A stretch of 64,000 nucleotides of DNA, taken from Flavobacterium caseinilyticum. Its GTDB lineage: Bacteria; Bacteroidota; Bacteroidia; Flavobacteriales; Flavobacteriaceae. Location of the stretch: contig NZ_SMFM01000008.1 in assembly GCF_004349085.1 (NCBI RefSeq), positions 62,001 to 126,000 on the forward strand. The letters are read 5' to 3'. The notes under the pieces were generated by a model, which had not been told where the DNA came from, did no database searches, and saw only the letters and a program-made list of their open reading frames with translations. This document shows, piece by piece, positions 27,367 through 36,230 of the stretch (position 1 is its first letter; each line of letters opens with the position of its first letter). The position numbers were made by a program, and so were the translations under genes.

Positions 27367-28546
27367 TTTGATTTTGTATCGGCTTTACCCTTTTTAGTCT
27401 TCGTTTAATATTTGCTGCAACTATATAATGATCTATCAACGGTGCCATTACATTCATAAATAAAATGGATAACATCATCCCCTCGGGATAGGCAGGGTTA
27501 AAAACCCGGAACAGGATGGCAAACATTCCTATTAAAAAACCATATATGTATTTTCCTGTATTCGTTTGTGTAGCACTGACCGGATCGGTGGCCATAAAAA
27601 TGGCACCAAATGCGAACCCTCCTAAAACTAGATGATGCAGTGGCGTTATCTGCATGAGCGTATTCAATCCAAACAGATTAAAAATAAGTGCCATTAAAAA
27701 TCCGCCTACAAAAACGGACGACATAATCCGCCAGCAGCCAATACCCGTGTATAATAAAATGGCCGCACCAATCAAACAGGCAATTGTAGATGTTTCGCCT
27801 ATAGAACCGGGAATGGCGCCAATAAAGGCATCCATAGTTCTGGGAATTTTATCAGCCAGACCCGCCGCGGCATTTCCCAATGCGGTCGCTCCGCTATACC
27901 CATCAACTAAAGTCTGCCCTTTTTCTAAACTTGTGTTGATCCATACCTCATCACCCGACATTTTGGTTGGATAAGCAAAAAAAAGAAAGGCTCTGGCCGT
28001 AAGTGCCGGATTTAAAATATTCATGCCAGTACCTCCAAAAACTTCTTTTCCGATGATCACCGCGAAAATTGTTGAAACTGCCACCATCCATAATGGCACA
28101 TCGACAGGCATTATTAATGGAATTAACATCCCGGAAACCAAAAACCCTTCGTTAATAGTATGTTTCCTTATGATGGCAAAAATAAATTCTGTTGATAAGC
28201 CGGCAACGTATGAAACAACAACCAACGGCAACACTTTGATGGCGCCGAAAAAAAAATTATCCAATAATGAAGCGTCTATAATTCCCAGAGCCTGATGATG
28301 CTGATATCCGACATTCCACATACCGAATAAAAGACAGGGAATTAAGGAAAGTACAACCAAAATCATGGTGCGTTTTAAATCTATGGAGTCACGTACATGA
28401 GCACCTTTGCTTGCCGTGGTGTGATCGGGAACAAAGAGAAAAGTCTCGAATGCATCGAATGCCGGATAAAATTTTTCCAGTTTTCCCCCTTTTTCAAAAT
28501 TGGGTTTTATATTGGTGAGTAATTTCCTAAGTGGCTTCAAATTCAA
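27359..28546 (-). CDS. nqrB: Na+-NQR subunit B
   Basis: A 395-residue membrane subunit that binds covalent FMN and riboflavin. The FMN attachment motif SGATAL has Thr221. About ten hydrophobic segments form the Na+ channel scaffold. A gap of 169 bases separates it from nqrA. No terminator or clear promoter is seen in that gap, so it is probably the same transcript. Confidence 0.95.
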   Translation of the reverse strand: MNLKPLRKLLTNIKPNFEKGGKLEKFYPAFDAFETFLFVPDHTTASKGAHVRDSIDLKRTMILVVLSLIPCLLFGMWNVGYQHHQALGIIDASLLDNFFFGAIKVLPLVVVSYVAGLSTEFIFAIIRKHTINEGFLVSGMLIPLIMPVDVPLWMVAVSTIFAVIIGKEVFGGTGMNILNPALTARAFLFFAYPTKMSGDEVWINTSLEKGQTLVDGYSGATALGNAAAGLADKIPRTMDAFIGAIPGSIGETSTIACLIGAAILLYTGIGCWRIMSSVFVGGFLMALIFNLFGLNTLMQITPLHHLVLGGFAFGAIFMATDPVSATQTNTGKYIYGFLIGMFAILFRVFNPAYPEGMMLSILFMNVMAPLIDHYIVAANIKRRLKRVKPIQNQNA

Positions 28547-28715
28547 ATTTTTTTGATGATAAATTCAGTTATCTACCTATTTGCGATGACAGATATACAT
28601 TACAAATCAACGCCTTAATACTATTTTAACTTTTTGTTCTATTTATTTTGAATAAATGATAGCTACCAGCTTTCTTTTTTAAAATTGATTTGAATAAAAT
28701 ATAAATCAATTGCTG

Positions 28716-30071
28716 TCAACTGAATTCTTTGCGCATCATATCGAGTCCATGGCGTATGATTTCCTGTGATTTTATCTTTGATGTACAGACCAATTCACAG
28801 AGTGCAAAATCTTCTTCCACCACTTCATAAATACCCAATTTTTCCATCATATCTATATCTTCAATTAATATTGATTTTAGAAGCTGTACCGGGTAAATAT
28901 CCATCGGGAAAACTTTTTCATATTGGCCAGTCATAACGAAAGGACGTTCTTCGCCATGCAGATTGGTATTCAGGATGTGTTTTTTATTGGGTGTCAGCCA
29001 AGAGAAAAAAGTACGGGACAAACTGAATTTATTAAAGCCCGGAGTCAACCAACCCATAAACTCAAATTCATTGCCTTCAGGAATAACGGTTATTTGTGAA
29101 TCGTAAAAACCTAAATAACCATCGGCGGAAATTTGATTACCGGATAAAATAGTACCGCTGACGATTCTGTTTTCTCCCTTATGCAAGCCACCATCAGCAA
29201 TAATTTTTTTTATCGAGCAGCCTACAATGGTTTTATAATATTTTGGTTCTTTAATCTGTGAACCGGTTAAAGCAATCATTTTTGCCGCATCAAATATTCC
29301 TTCATTAAATAATTTACCAATGATTAACACGTCTTGTGGATTAATATACCAAACTGCTTCTCCTTTATTTACCGGATCAATATGATGTATTTGTACACCC
29401 ACATTTCCCGCAGGATGGGGACCTGATATTTTGTTGAGTTGCACAATCTTTGCATTTGCAAAAATGGCAGCAGGAGCGGGATTGTCCCTTACATTCAAAT
29501 GTATTTTTTCATCGGTTAATTTTTTTAATGCATCCAGCCCGGTTTGAAAATCAATTTCTTTACCTGACATGATAAAATCATTATCGGGAGCCAATGGATT
29601 ACTGTCAAAAGCAGAAATAAAAATAGATTTTGGTCTGTCACTCGGATTGGCTATAATTCCATATGGACGTTGACAAATAAATGGCCAAACACCACTATTC
29701 AATAGTTGTTCAATAACTTTTTCTCTATCAATTTTAGTAGGATTTAATTTTCCAAATGAGGCATATTTAATTTCCCTGTCTGCCAGTATTTTAATTTCCA
29801 GGATCACTCTTTTTTCTCCTCGAAGAATTTCGACCACTTCGCCACTAACCGGAGAACTTACTTTAACGGTTTCCATATTTTTATTATAAAATAAGGGAGT
29901 ACCTGACAATACATTATCACCTACTTTGACCAGTAATTTTGGGGTGAGACCAGTAAAGTCGGCCGGTTTTATCGCAAATAGGTCAGCGATGGGCATGTCC
30001 TGAACAGTCTTCACAGCTTCTCCTATCAATTTAAGATTCAATCCCCGTTTAAGTTTAATATATTCACTCAT
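28716..30071 (-). CDS. nqrA: Na+-NQR subunit A
   Basis: A 451-residue soluble subunit of the Na+-NQR and the first gene of the operon. It begins with a Lys/Leu-rich start and the IADLFAIKPADF segment, with later PYGIIANP and GPHPAGNVGVQIHHIDP motifs typical of NqrA. It couples quinone reduction to the membrane subunits. No clear TAnnTTTG promoter is seen in the 230 bases upstream. Confidence 0.95.
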   Translation of the reverse strand: MSEYIKLKRGLNLKLIGEAVKTVQDMPIADLFAIKPADFTGLTPKLLVKVGDNVLSGTPLFYNKNMETVKVSSPVSGEVVEILRGEKRVILEIKILADREIKYASFGKLNPTKIDREKVIEQLLNSGVWPFICQRPYGIIANPSDRPKSIFISAFDSNPLAPDNDFIMSGKEIDFQTGLDALKKLTDEKIHLNVRDNPAPAAIFANAKIVQLNKISGPHPAGNVGVQIHHIDPVNKGEAVWYINPQDVLIIGKLFNEGIFDAAKMIALTGSQIKEPKYYKTIVGCSIKKIIADGGLHKGENRIVSGTILSGNQISADGYLGFYDSQITVIPEGNEFEFMGWLTPGFNKFSLSRTFFSWLTPNKKHILNTNLHGEERPFVMTGQYEKVFPMDIYPVQLLKSILIEDIDMMEKLGIYEVVEEDFALCELVCTSKIKSQEIIRHGLDMMRKEFS

Positions 30072-30301
30072 ACATTATTTAATTTTGGAGGGTATTAATG
30101 ATAATTTTCTGAAATTTGACAACTGCTGGTTTACTTAATGCGTTTAAGCGTTTTAATCACAACCACTTGATTTATCGAATAATAAGTAACCAATTTAATG
30201 ATTTTTACTTTAAAAAGCAATAAAAAAATTTACTTTTTATAAAAAATGGTTGCATGTTGCCTGAGATAATTTGGGTCTGATGAGAAAAATTTTATTATAA
30301 T

Positions 30302-30694
30302 TTATTTTGAAACAGAATAAAGTATCAGCATTCCAATCAGAATTGCAAAAGGAGAAATAATTTGAAAATATAAAGGCTTAATGACATCGGCACACTTTAA
30401 TGAATAATTATGATGGATTTGTCTTGGAATAAAATAAAGAACTACCGAAGTAATAAGCATAAACCATCCAAAAATCTTAAAGTAATCCGGGAATTTGGAA
30501 AAATCTGAATTTAAGATTAGAGCAGTTGCCGGTATCATTCTTATTGTTATTTCGGCATAGTTTATAAAATTAGTGCTGCCTGCTTTCCTTAAAATCTGTG
30601 TTGCTTTCTTTGGTGCTAAGAGCATCATAAAGCCAACACTGCTAAAGAATATTCCAAAAAGTATAATTATCCATTTTGCGATTATTGTCATCAT
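30302..30694 (-). CDS. Small four-helix membrane protein of unknown function
   Basis: A 130-residue protein from ATG at 30694. The frame extends to a TTG at 30715, but the ATG-ATG pair is the better start. Four hydrophobic segments (about 5-25, 43-60, 69-86, 105-125) and a conserved-looking PRQIHHNYS loop are visible. I do not recognise a family with confidence. It lies between nqrA and a lactate-permease-type gene on the same strand and may be cotranscribed with either. Confidence 0.65.
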   Translation of the reverse strand: MMTIIAKWIIILFGIFFSSVGFMMLLAPKKATQILRKAGSTNFINYAEITIRMIPATALILNSDFSKFPDYFKIFGWFMLITSVVLYFIPRQIHHNYSLKCADVIKPLYFQIISPFAILIGMLILYSVSK

Positions 30695-30790
30695 AAATAT
30701 TTGTTTTCGTAGCAAATAATCAATAAAAGTTCAATTTATCACTTTAGTTGGAGGCTGTTCTTTGCGCTTGCAGCTGACGTCAGTTTTAAT

Positions 30791-32212
30791 TTATTTTATT
30801 AAAATTAATGAATAAATGATGACAATAAGCAGATAGATTCCAACAATTATTAAATTGAGTTTTAAAATTTTTGAATAATTTACCAATTGCTCGTTAACAA
30901 CTGATTGTACCATGAGAATATTCTGTAAGGAAATAGCGTTTCCAATTGCACTTCCTGTATGAAACAATGCTATTAATAACGGTAAATTGGTTGAGATAAT
31001 TGCTGCAGATTGAATTGCTTTACCAAAAATAATATTACTCATGGTTGCACTGCCACTTAAAAAGCTGCCGGAAACACCCAGTAAAGGATTAATAAATAAT
31101 TTTGCAGTGTCATTATAATTATTGAGAAATGCTTGTGCAACTACTGATAATTCGTTCCGAATTAACTGTGCATAGCACACAAGTAATAGAATTGTAATAA
31201 TTGGTTTTAAAGTTATATGCAGTGTTTCCTTGCATTGGTAATAACATGAGAATTGGCTTTTCACTATAAAAAAATAATACAAAAAACCTGTAAGGATAAA
31301 AATAGCACCTGGCTGATATAATGAAACTGGTTTTGCATGATGACTTATAATCCAATAAGAGTCGGAAAGAAAAAACTTTGCAATCAAAAGAAAAACAATG
31401 AATGCAAGGTAGGGGTAAAATGTTTTCAACCAAACAAACAATGGCGGATTCTCATTTTTGGGCACATTTAAAAATACAAAAATCAGTAGTCCTATAATCC
31501 CTGAGATAACCGATACATACTCTATTGTGAATGTCCCTGTTATCCGGTACAGCACGCCATATATTACTCCGGCTGCTAAAAGCATTTTCCAACTTTTATA
31601 CCAATTAAGTTTTGTTCCTTCTGTTTTTTCGTATAGAAATGCGAGTAAAAAGGGTAATGCAATTGCGGGTATAAAATTAAGCAGAACCGTATATTTCACA
31701 ACGGCATCCGGCTCGTAAATTCCTAAGCCTACTTTTAACGGTGTACCTAACGCACCAAAAGTAACGGCTGTTGTATTAGCTGCAAGTGGTAATATTATGC
31801 AAGTTAGTGGTTTGAAACCCAAAGATAAAAGCATTGGAGCAATGAGCATGGCGGGTATTCCAAATCCCGCAATCCCTTCCATAAAACTTCCTAAAAAATA
31901 GCATAAAATTATCACGACAGAAAGTTTGGACGAAAAGGAGGACATGATTTTGTTTAAAGTTTCAAAATAATTGTTTGCTTGCAATAATGTGTAAAAGAGG
32001 TACGCTCCAAACAACAAAAAAGACAACTCCACAGAAATGATAATGCCAGTAATTATCGGGGAGATAATGTAATTATAATCAATATGATAAAATGATTTTA
32101 CAGCAACATATACCAATAATGCCATTGCAGCACCCAGCCATACCTTGCGCAGGAATAATCCGCAAAATATTAAAATGAAAAGAGAACCCAACAGATTATA
32201 GATTTCCATCAT
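30791..32212 (-). CDS. LctP/lactate-permease family transporter
   Basis: A 473-residue inner-membrane protein with about twelve hydrophobic segments. The region SFMEGIAGFGIPAMLIAP, then PLAANTTAVTFGALGTPL, and later SGSATMSNIIFG match the lactate permease family signatures. It probably imports lactate or a related 2-hydroxyacid with protons. Its ATG lies inside the end of an upstream remnant frame, so it may once have been translated by coupling. No lactate dehydrogenase is in view. Confidence 0.85.
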   Translation of the reverse strand: MMEIYNLLGSLFILIFCGLFLRKVWLGAAMALLVYVAVKSFYHIDYNYIISPIITGIIISVELSFLLFGAYLFYTLLQANNYFETLNKIMSSFSSKLSVVIILCYFLGSFMEGIAGFGIPAMLIAPMLLSLGFKPLTCIILPLAANTTAVTFGALGTPLKVGLGIYEPDAVVKYTVLLNFIPAIALPFLLAFLYEKTEGTKLNWYKSWKMLLAAGVIYGVLYRITGTFTIEYVSVISGIIGLLIFVFLNVPKNENPPLFVWLKTFYPYLAFIVFLLIAKFFLSDSYWIISHHAKPVSLYQPGAIFILTGFLYYFFIVKSQFSCYYQCKETLHITLKPIITILLLVCYAQLIRNELSVVAQAFLNNYNDTAKLFINPLLGVSGSFLSGSATMSNIIFGKAIQSAAIISTNLPLLIALFHTGSAIGNAISLQNILMVQSVVNEQLVNYSKILKLNLIIVGIYLLIVIIYSLILIK

Positions 32213-32471
32213 CCAATAATGTTATCAATGAAATACCATTTAAAGACCATTGGTCGAGATTGCCAATAGTTGTGGCGGCAATACCGCTTAATGCTTCGTT
32301 AGTCAAAAATTCCTGAAGTCCTGTAATCAGAACATCTTCATATGAACCTAATTTTTCAAACAGTTTATCTTGTATTTGCGTGCTGGAGCGTACTGCCTTA
32401 ACATCACCTTTCTGTTTAACGCCAAAAGCATGGCAACTGCATGTTCGGCAGTCTTTAAAACCGACCGTAAC
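32196..32471 (-). pseudogene. Remnant of an unidentified gene overlapping the lactate-permease start
   Basis: A 91-codon frame without a start reads, in part, VKQKGDVKAVRSSTQIQDKLFEKLG, then SYEDVLITGLQEFLTNEALSG and IAATTIGNLDQWSLNG, and ends 14 bases inside the permease gene. A second frame starting at ATG near 32485 (MKMSKLRSVLKTAEHAVAMLL) overlaps its front in another phase and looks like the original N-terminus after a frameshift. The coding-like composition and the overlap suggest a decayed operon partner of the permease. I do not recognise the family. Confidence 0.45.
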
Positions 32472-32940
32472 TTACTCATTTTCATTATTCTGCCATAATA
32501 AATAATCAAATATAGCATTTATTTGCCGTGAATTATCAAACTTTATGTACTTCTAAATTCCCTCCTACATAAAAATTTACTTCCGCTGTAATGCTTTAAA
32601 ATAAGTTTTTATACTATTTCAACGGTGATGCCCGATTATTCAAAAAATTGGAAACAGTGTAAGTGTATTTAAAATTAAACGCAAAAATTTTTTTCCAACT
32701 GAATAACATTTGTAAATCCAATTGGAGAAATATCAGGAGTAATACATTAAACTAAAATGAATTTAATGATCAGAAACAGCACTAATTGATTGATTTTCAT
32801 AATTTTAAACAAGAATAAACACTAGAAAATCAACTTATTTTTAGCTAAATTTACCATAATTATTGAATTCCGTTCAAATAGCAGTAGATGTAAAAAAAAT
32901 AGAATTGATGTGCGTTTTTATAATAATAAAAAATATAATC

Positions 32941-33786
32941 ATGAAAACAATACTTGTACCCACAGACTTTTCATCCAATGCAAATAACGCATTAAAATAT
33001 GCTAATGCCTTTGCTCGGGCGGCAAACCACAAAATACTTCTGCTCCATACCTATATTCCAATTTTAGGAAGTTACAACAGGATTTACGATGTAATTGCCG
33101 AAGAAAATGTCAGAATAAAAAAAGAAATTCATAAAAATTTAGATGATTTGTGCAAAAAATATGTTGATGTATCTTGCCAAAATTTGGCTACAGTAGGCGA
33201 TCCCATTGATACGATTTTAGATGTATCCATAAAAGCCAAGGTTGATTTAATTATTATGGGAACTCATGGTGCAAGTGGTTTAAGACAAATATTGTTTGGC
33301 AGTAATACCGTGGGTATTATTTCACAATCAACCATTCCTGTGCTTGCTGTTCCTCAGGATTATAGTTTCAGTAAAATAGACACCATCGTTTATGCTTCCG
33401 ACTTAAAAAATACTTTTAATGAACTGAAACATATCATTCCAATCGCAAAACAATTAGATGCAACCATTGAAATACTGAATTTGAATTATGAGTACAATAA
33501 TACCGATGATGAGAGACAAACAATACAAAAGAAAATAAAATCGCTTAGTTATAAAAAAATTAAATTTATTGAACAAATAGCTGCCCTCGATCAAACTATG
33601 GCCGATCAAATAAAAAATTATTTGGCAGAACATAAACCGCAAATTTTAGTTATGTTTCCTGAAGAAAAAACCTGGTTATCCAAAATTTTTATCATTAGTA
33701 ACACTAAAGATGTGGCAAATCAATTAAAATTGCCATTACTTTCAATCAAAAAAATAACAGTTAAGCAAAAAGATTTAACTGTCTAA
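32941..33786 (+). CDS. Universal stress protein with two UspA domains
   Basis: A 281-residue cytoplasmic protein. The frame opens at a TTG at 32863, but the ATG at 32941 begins the domain (MKTILVPTDFS), so I use it. Domain 1 (about 1-140) has the ATP-binding glycines in GTHGASGLRQILFGSNTVG. Domain 2 (about 148-275) lacks that loop and is probably non-binding. Tandem Usp proteins are common in Bacteroidota and respond to starvation or redox stress. It is monocistronic. Confidence 0.86.
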   Translation: MKTILVPTDFSSNANNALKYANAFARAANHKILLLHTYIPILGSYNRIYDVIAEENVRIKKEIHKNLDDLCKKYVDVSCQNLATVGDPIDTILDVSIKAKVDLIIMGTHGASGLRQILFGSNTVGIISQSTIPVLAVPQDYSFSKIDTIVYASDLKNTFNELKHIIPIAKQLDATIEILNLNYEYNNTDDERQTIQKKIKSLSYKKIKFIEQIAALDQTMADQIKNYLAEHKPQILVMFPEEKTWLSKIFIISNTKDVANQLKLPLLSIKKITVKQKDLTV

Positions 33787-34081
33787 TTTAAGATTAGTTA
33801 CTATAATTAAGACTTTGACAAAAGTATTTTTATAGAATACTAAATTCATAAACCCGTAGGGTAAAATTATTAAAAAAGTCAGTTCTGCCCAAGCTTCGAG
33901 ATTTTGTGGAGCAAATCAGTAAGTCACAGCTAAATTTTATAATTAAAAAACAACGTTTGGTTCTACAGTACTATTACAATTCTAAAAAATATTATTTATT
34001 TCTTATGTACGGGCTAGAAAAAATGGTTTAACAAATGAAAACTGATTTTGTAGATGTAAATTATAATTCGCCAGTTAGTTA

Positions 34082-34437
34082 TTAATTTCCTTCAATACGG
34101 TATAGAAATTCTTTGGTAATTGGTTTTACCTGAAAGGAAATCACATTCTTATCATTGCGAGATCTGATTATGTCTTCGTTGTCAATGCTGGAGGAAATTA
34201 TAAACGCTTTATAATGTTTTTCTAAAGCGGGCGACAGTTAGACCGTAAGACCATCTTAAGCAAGAAAAGTATAATTGGAAAAAATGATGTCAGGTTTGAA
34301 CGTATGAAGTGCCTCTGTATACTTTTTTTGTTTCAACAATTTCACCAATAAAATTGACTTTCCCTTTTTTTAATTCATCTTGAATCAATTCCATGTCATT
34401 GGAATCATGTTCAATAATTAATATTTTAGTTTTTCAT
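34082..34437 (-). pseudogene. Decayed response-regulator receiver domain
   Basis: Reading through one frameshift in an A-run and two stops gives a full receiver-like chain: KTKILIIEHDSNDMELIQD, then YTEALHTFKPDIIFSNYTFLA-stop-DGLTV, then YKAFIISSSIDNED, and VKPITKEFLYRIEGN at the end. The expected phospho-acceptor Asp position reads Asn (FSNYTF). Multiple lesions make it a pseudogene. It would be a CheY-like single-domain regulator of about 120 residues. Confidence 0.7.
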
Positions 34438-34795
34438 AGGCAGAATTAATTTTAGAAGTAGTTAGGGGAAATACTTTAAAATGTAATTAAAAAAACATAA
34501 TAATAAGATAATAATTAATAGAGTGGGCAAATAGTACGCTGTTTTACAAGCAAAAGTAATAGGTGTTATGTAAGCAGTATAAGTGTGGTAAAATAGCGCT
34601 ACTTGTTCATTTGTTATCTATGTTGAAACTTTTTGTTTAATAATGAAAAATAAAGATTCTTTAAAAAACACTTCTCAACAGGATAAAAATACAGATTATG
34701 ACATAATTTTGTAAAATCAAATTACGAAGTCCAGCATTGTGAGGGTCTACCGAATCGTATTCATTTGTTGTAATCATCTACATAAACCAAATTTT

Positions 34796-35356
34796 ATGGA
34801 TTCAGATACTTTTATTTTCTGCCTCGAAGCCGTTGCTGATGTAGAAATTATCACCGCCACCGAAGTGGTAAAAAACTTAGAGCTATTGGCCTTTGAACAA
34901 GGCATTACAAGCATTTATAAAACCTGCGATACCATCGAAGGATTGGAAGAAAGTTTAAATGCTTTGCTTTATGAGGACCATAATTTTAAGGATTATGAAA
35001 TAATCTATTTAGTAGTGCAAGGCGAAGGAAATAATATTTGCCTGAATGAGTATTACTATAGTTTAGAAGAAATAGCCGAGCTCTTTGAAGGGAAAATGAA
35101 AGGTAAAATTTTGCATTTTGCCAATTCAAAAGTATTAGACTTAAGCGATGAAGAAGCGCAATACTTTTTAGATATTACAGGAGCCCGAGCTGTTTCCGGC
35201 TATGGCGCGGCACTCCATAAATTAACCAGCAGTACCCTCGACAAAGCTTTCTTTAGCTTATTTGAAGAACAAGATAATGTCTTAGAAAATGTAGAAGAAT
35301 TATATAAAAAACACTATGCCCTTTGTCAGCTACTCGATTTTAGATTGTATTATTAA
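34796..35356 (+). CDS. DUF6642-like protein of unknown function
   Basis: A 186-residue cytoplasmic protein. A GTG at 34739 opens the frame, but the ATG at 34796 starts the conserved part (MDSDTFIFCLEAVADVE). It has alternating strands and helices with IIYLVVQGEGNNICL, then KGKILHFANSKVLDL and ARAVSGYG. This pattern resembles DUF6642 proteins, and loosely a caspase/CHAT-like fold in which the usual His and Cys positions are here Gln and Ser. It runs toward the LexA-like gene with 23 bases between their ends. Function is unknown. Confidence 0.6.
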   Translation: MDSDTFIFCLEAVADVEIITATEVVKNLELLAFEQGITSIYKTCDTIEGLEESLNALLYEDHNFKDYEIIYLVVQGEGNNICLNEYYYSLEEIAELFEGKMKGKILHFANSKVLDLSDEEAQYFLDITGARAVSGYGAALHKLTSSTLDKAFFSLFEEQDNVLENVEELYKKHYALCQLLDFRLYY

Positions 35357-35379
35357 AAATGGAAAAGTGCGTGAGAAGT

Positions 35380-36147
35380 TTACAAAAACTTATCCTTTAC
35401 TTCCTTCACTTCCCTTCTCAATTCCATTATTATGTCTTTCAAACTTTCCGGATTCAAATCATCAGGCCTAAATTCTTCGGTAGCCAGACTGCAGGCAAAT
35501 TCCCAAATCTCCAGGATTTCTGAAGCTTTTACTTCATACGATTTATAATAGGCATTATCCGAATGAAGTACTAATGCGTTTTTTCCGTTTTTGTTTAATC
35601 TTTTATAAACAATTCCTTCGTTTTTGGTCAGCAAGATATACGTCTTCCCATCCATAACATCCCCCAATTTTTCAATATAACGCCCTACGATAAAAAATCC
35701 GCTTTTATGGGGCGGCATAGAATCCCCTTCCACAGGGAAAGCCCTGAATTTGCCATTGCGCAACCAAGGTAACGAAATATGCTGCAGGCTTTCAATAAAT
35801 TCAGGGTCGGAATATCCCGTAAGATAACCGGCTCTGGCTTTATGAGGAACAACTTCGATAAAATTTTCTCCCTTATTATCTACAGTAATCGGTAACAATA
35901 TTCGGTTATCCTCAAGTTTTAATAAATCATCTAAAGGTATTTTCCGCACATCCACAGAAAGCAACAGGTCTATACTGATGTGATAGTAATGCGATATTTT
36001 CTTGAGTATTTCATAAGGGGCTTCCGAAGTCCCGTCCTCATATTTGACATACCTTCCTCTGGTTATGGTTAATGACACGGCTAGCTTTTCCTGCGAAATT
36101 TTCTTACTCATTCTAAGGTTTCTGATATTATCGGAAAATAAAGACAT
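35380..36147 (-). CDS. LexA-like XRE/S24 self-cleaving repressor
   Basis: A 255-residue regulator from ATG at 36147. The frame runs further upstream, but that part covers the intergenic operators. An N-terminal XRE helix-turn-helix (about 4-65) is followed by an S24 domain with the Ala106-Gly107 cleavage site (KARAGY), catalytic Ser143 (EGDSMPP) and Lys182 (VYKRL). Such proteins bind as dimers and cleave themselves when activated RecA appears, which frees their targets. It is divergent from the polymerase cassette, and dyads between them mark autoregulation and SOS-type control. Confidence 0.85.
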   Translation of the reverse strand: MSLFSDNIRNLRMSKKISQEKLAVSLTITRGRYVKYEDGTSEAPYEILKKISHYYHISIDLLLSVDVRKIPLDDLLKLEDNRILLPITVDNKGENFIEVVPHKARAGYLTGYSDPEFIESLQHISLPWLRNGKFRAFPVEGDSMPPHKSGFFIVGRYIEKLGDVMDGKTYILLTKNEGIVYKRLNKNGKNALVLHSDNAYYKSYEVKASEILEIWEFACSLATEEFRPDDLNPESLKDIIMELRREVKEVKDKFL

Positions 36148-36155
36148 ATTTATTT

Positions 36156-36172
36156 TGTTACAATTTGTAACA
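36156..36172. promoter_or_regulatory. Operator dyad 1 (TGTTACA-ATT-TGTAACA)
   Basis: A perfect 7-bp inverted repeat with a 3-base spacer. It lies between the repressor's -7 box and its start codon, so a protein bound here would block the repressor's own transcription. Confidence 0.65.
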
Positions 36173-36173
36173 G

Positions 36174-36181
36174 CAAATATA
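36174..36181 (-). promoter_or_regulatory. -7 box of the LexA-like repressor gene
   Basis: On the - strand this reads TATATTTG, an exact TAnnTTTG match, about 27 bases upstream of the repressor ATG. A TTG lies upstream but at a shorter than usual distance. Confidence 0.5.
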
Positions 36182-36189
36182 AACATTTT

Positions 36190-36206
36190 TGTTACAATCT
36201 GTACTA
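36190..36206. promoter_or_regulatory. Operator dyad 2 (TGTTACA-ATC-TGTACTA)
   Basis: A second copy of the dyad with an imperfect right arm, centred 34 bases from dyad 1. It overlaps the first bases of the polymerase-cassette -7 box, so repressor bound here should block that promoter. The imperfect arm suggests weaker binding. Confidence 0.6.
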
Positions 36207-36212
36207 ATTTTG
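36205..36212 (+). promoter_or_regulatory. -7 box of the Y-family polymerase cassette
   Basis: TAATTTTG is an exact TAnnTTTG match 18 bases upstream of the polymerase ATG and overlaps operator dyad 2. Confidence 0.55.
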
Positions 36213-36230
36213 CAGTGTATAAAAAATGAA

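Noticed and set aside
30774..30783. CTGACGTCAG palindrome downstream of the lactate permease gene
   Set aside because: A 10-bp palindrome alone is too short to support an operator or attachment site, and no second copy is seen.
33819..33837. AGTATT / AATACT hairpin after the Usp gene
   Set aside because: Only six A+T pairs and no T-tract, so it is not convincing as a terminator.
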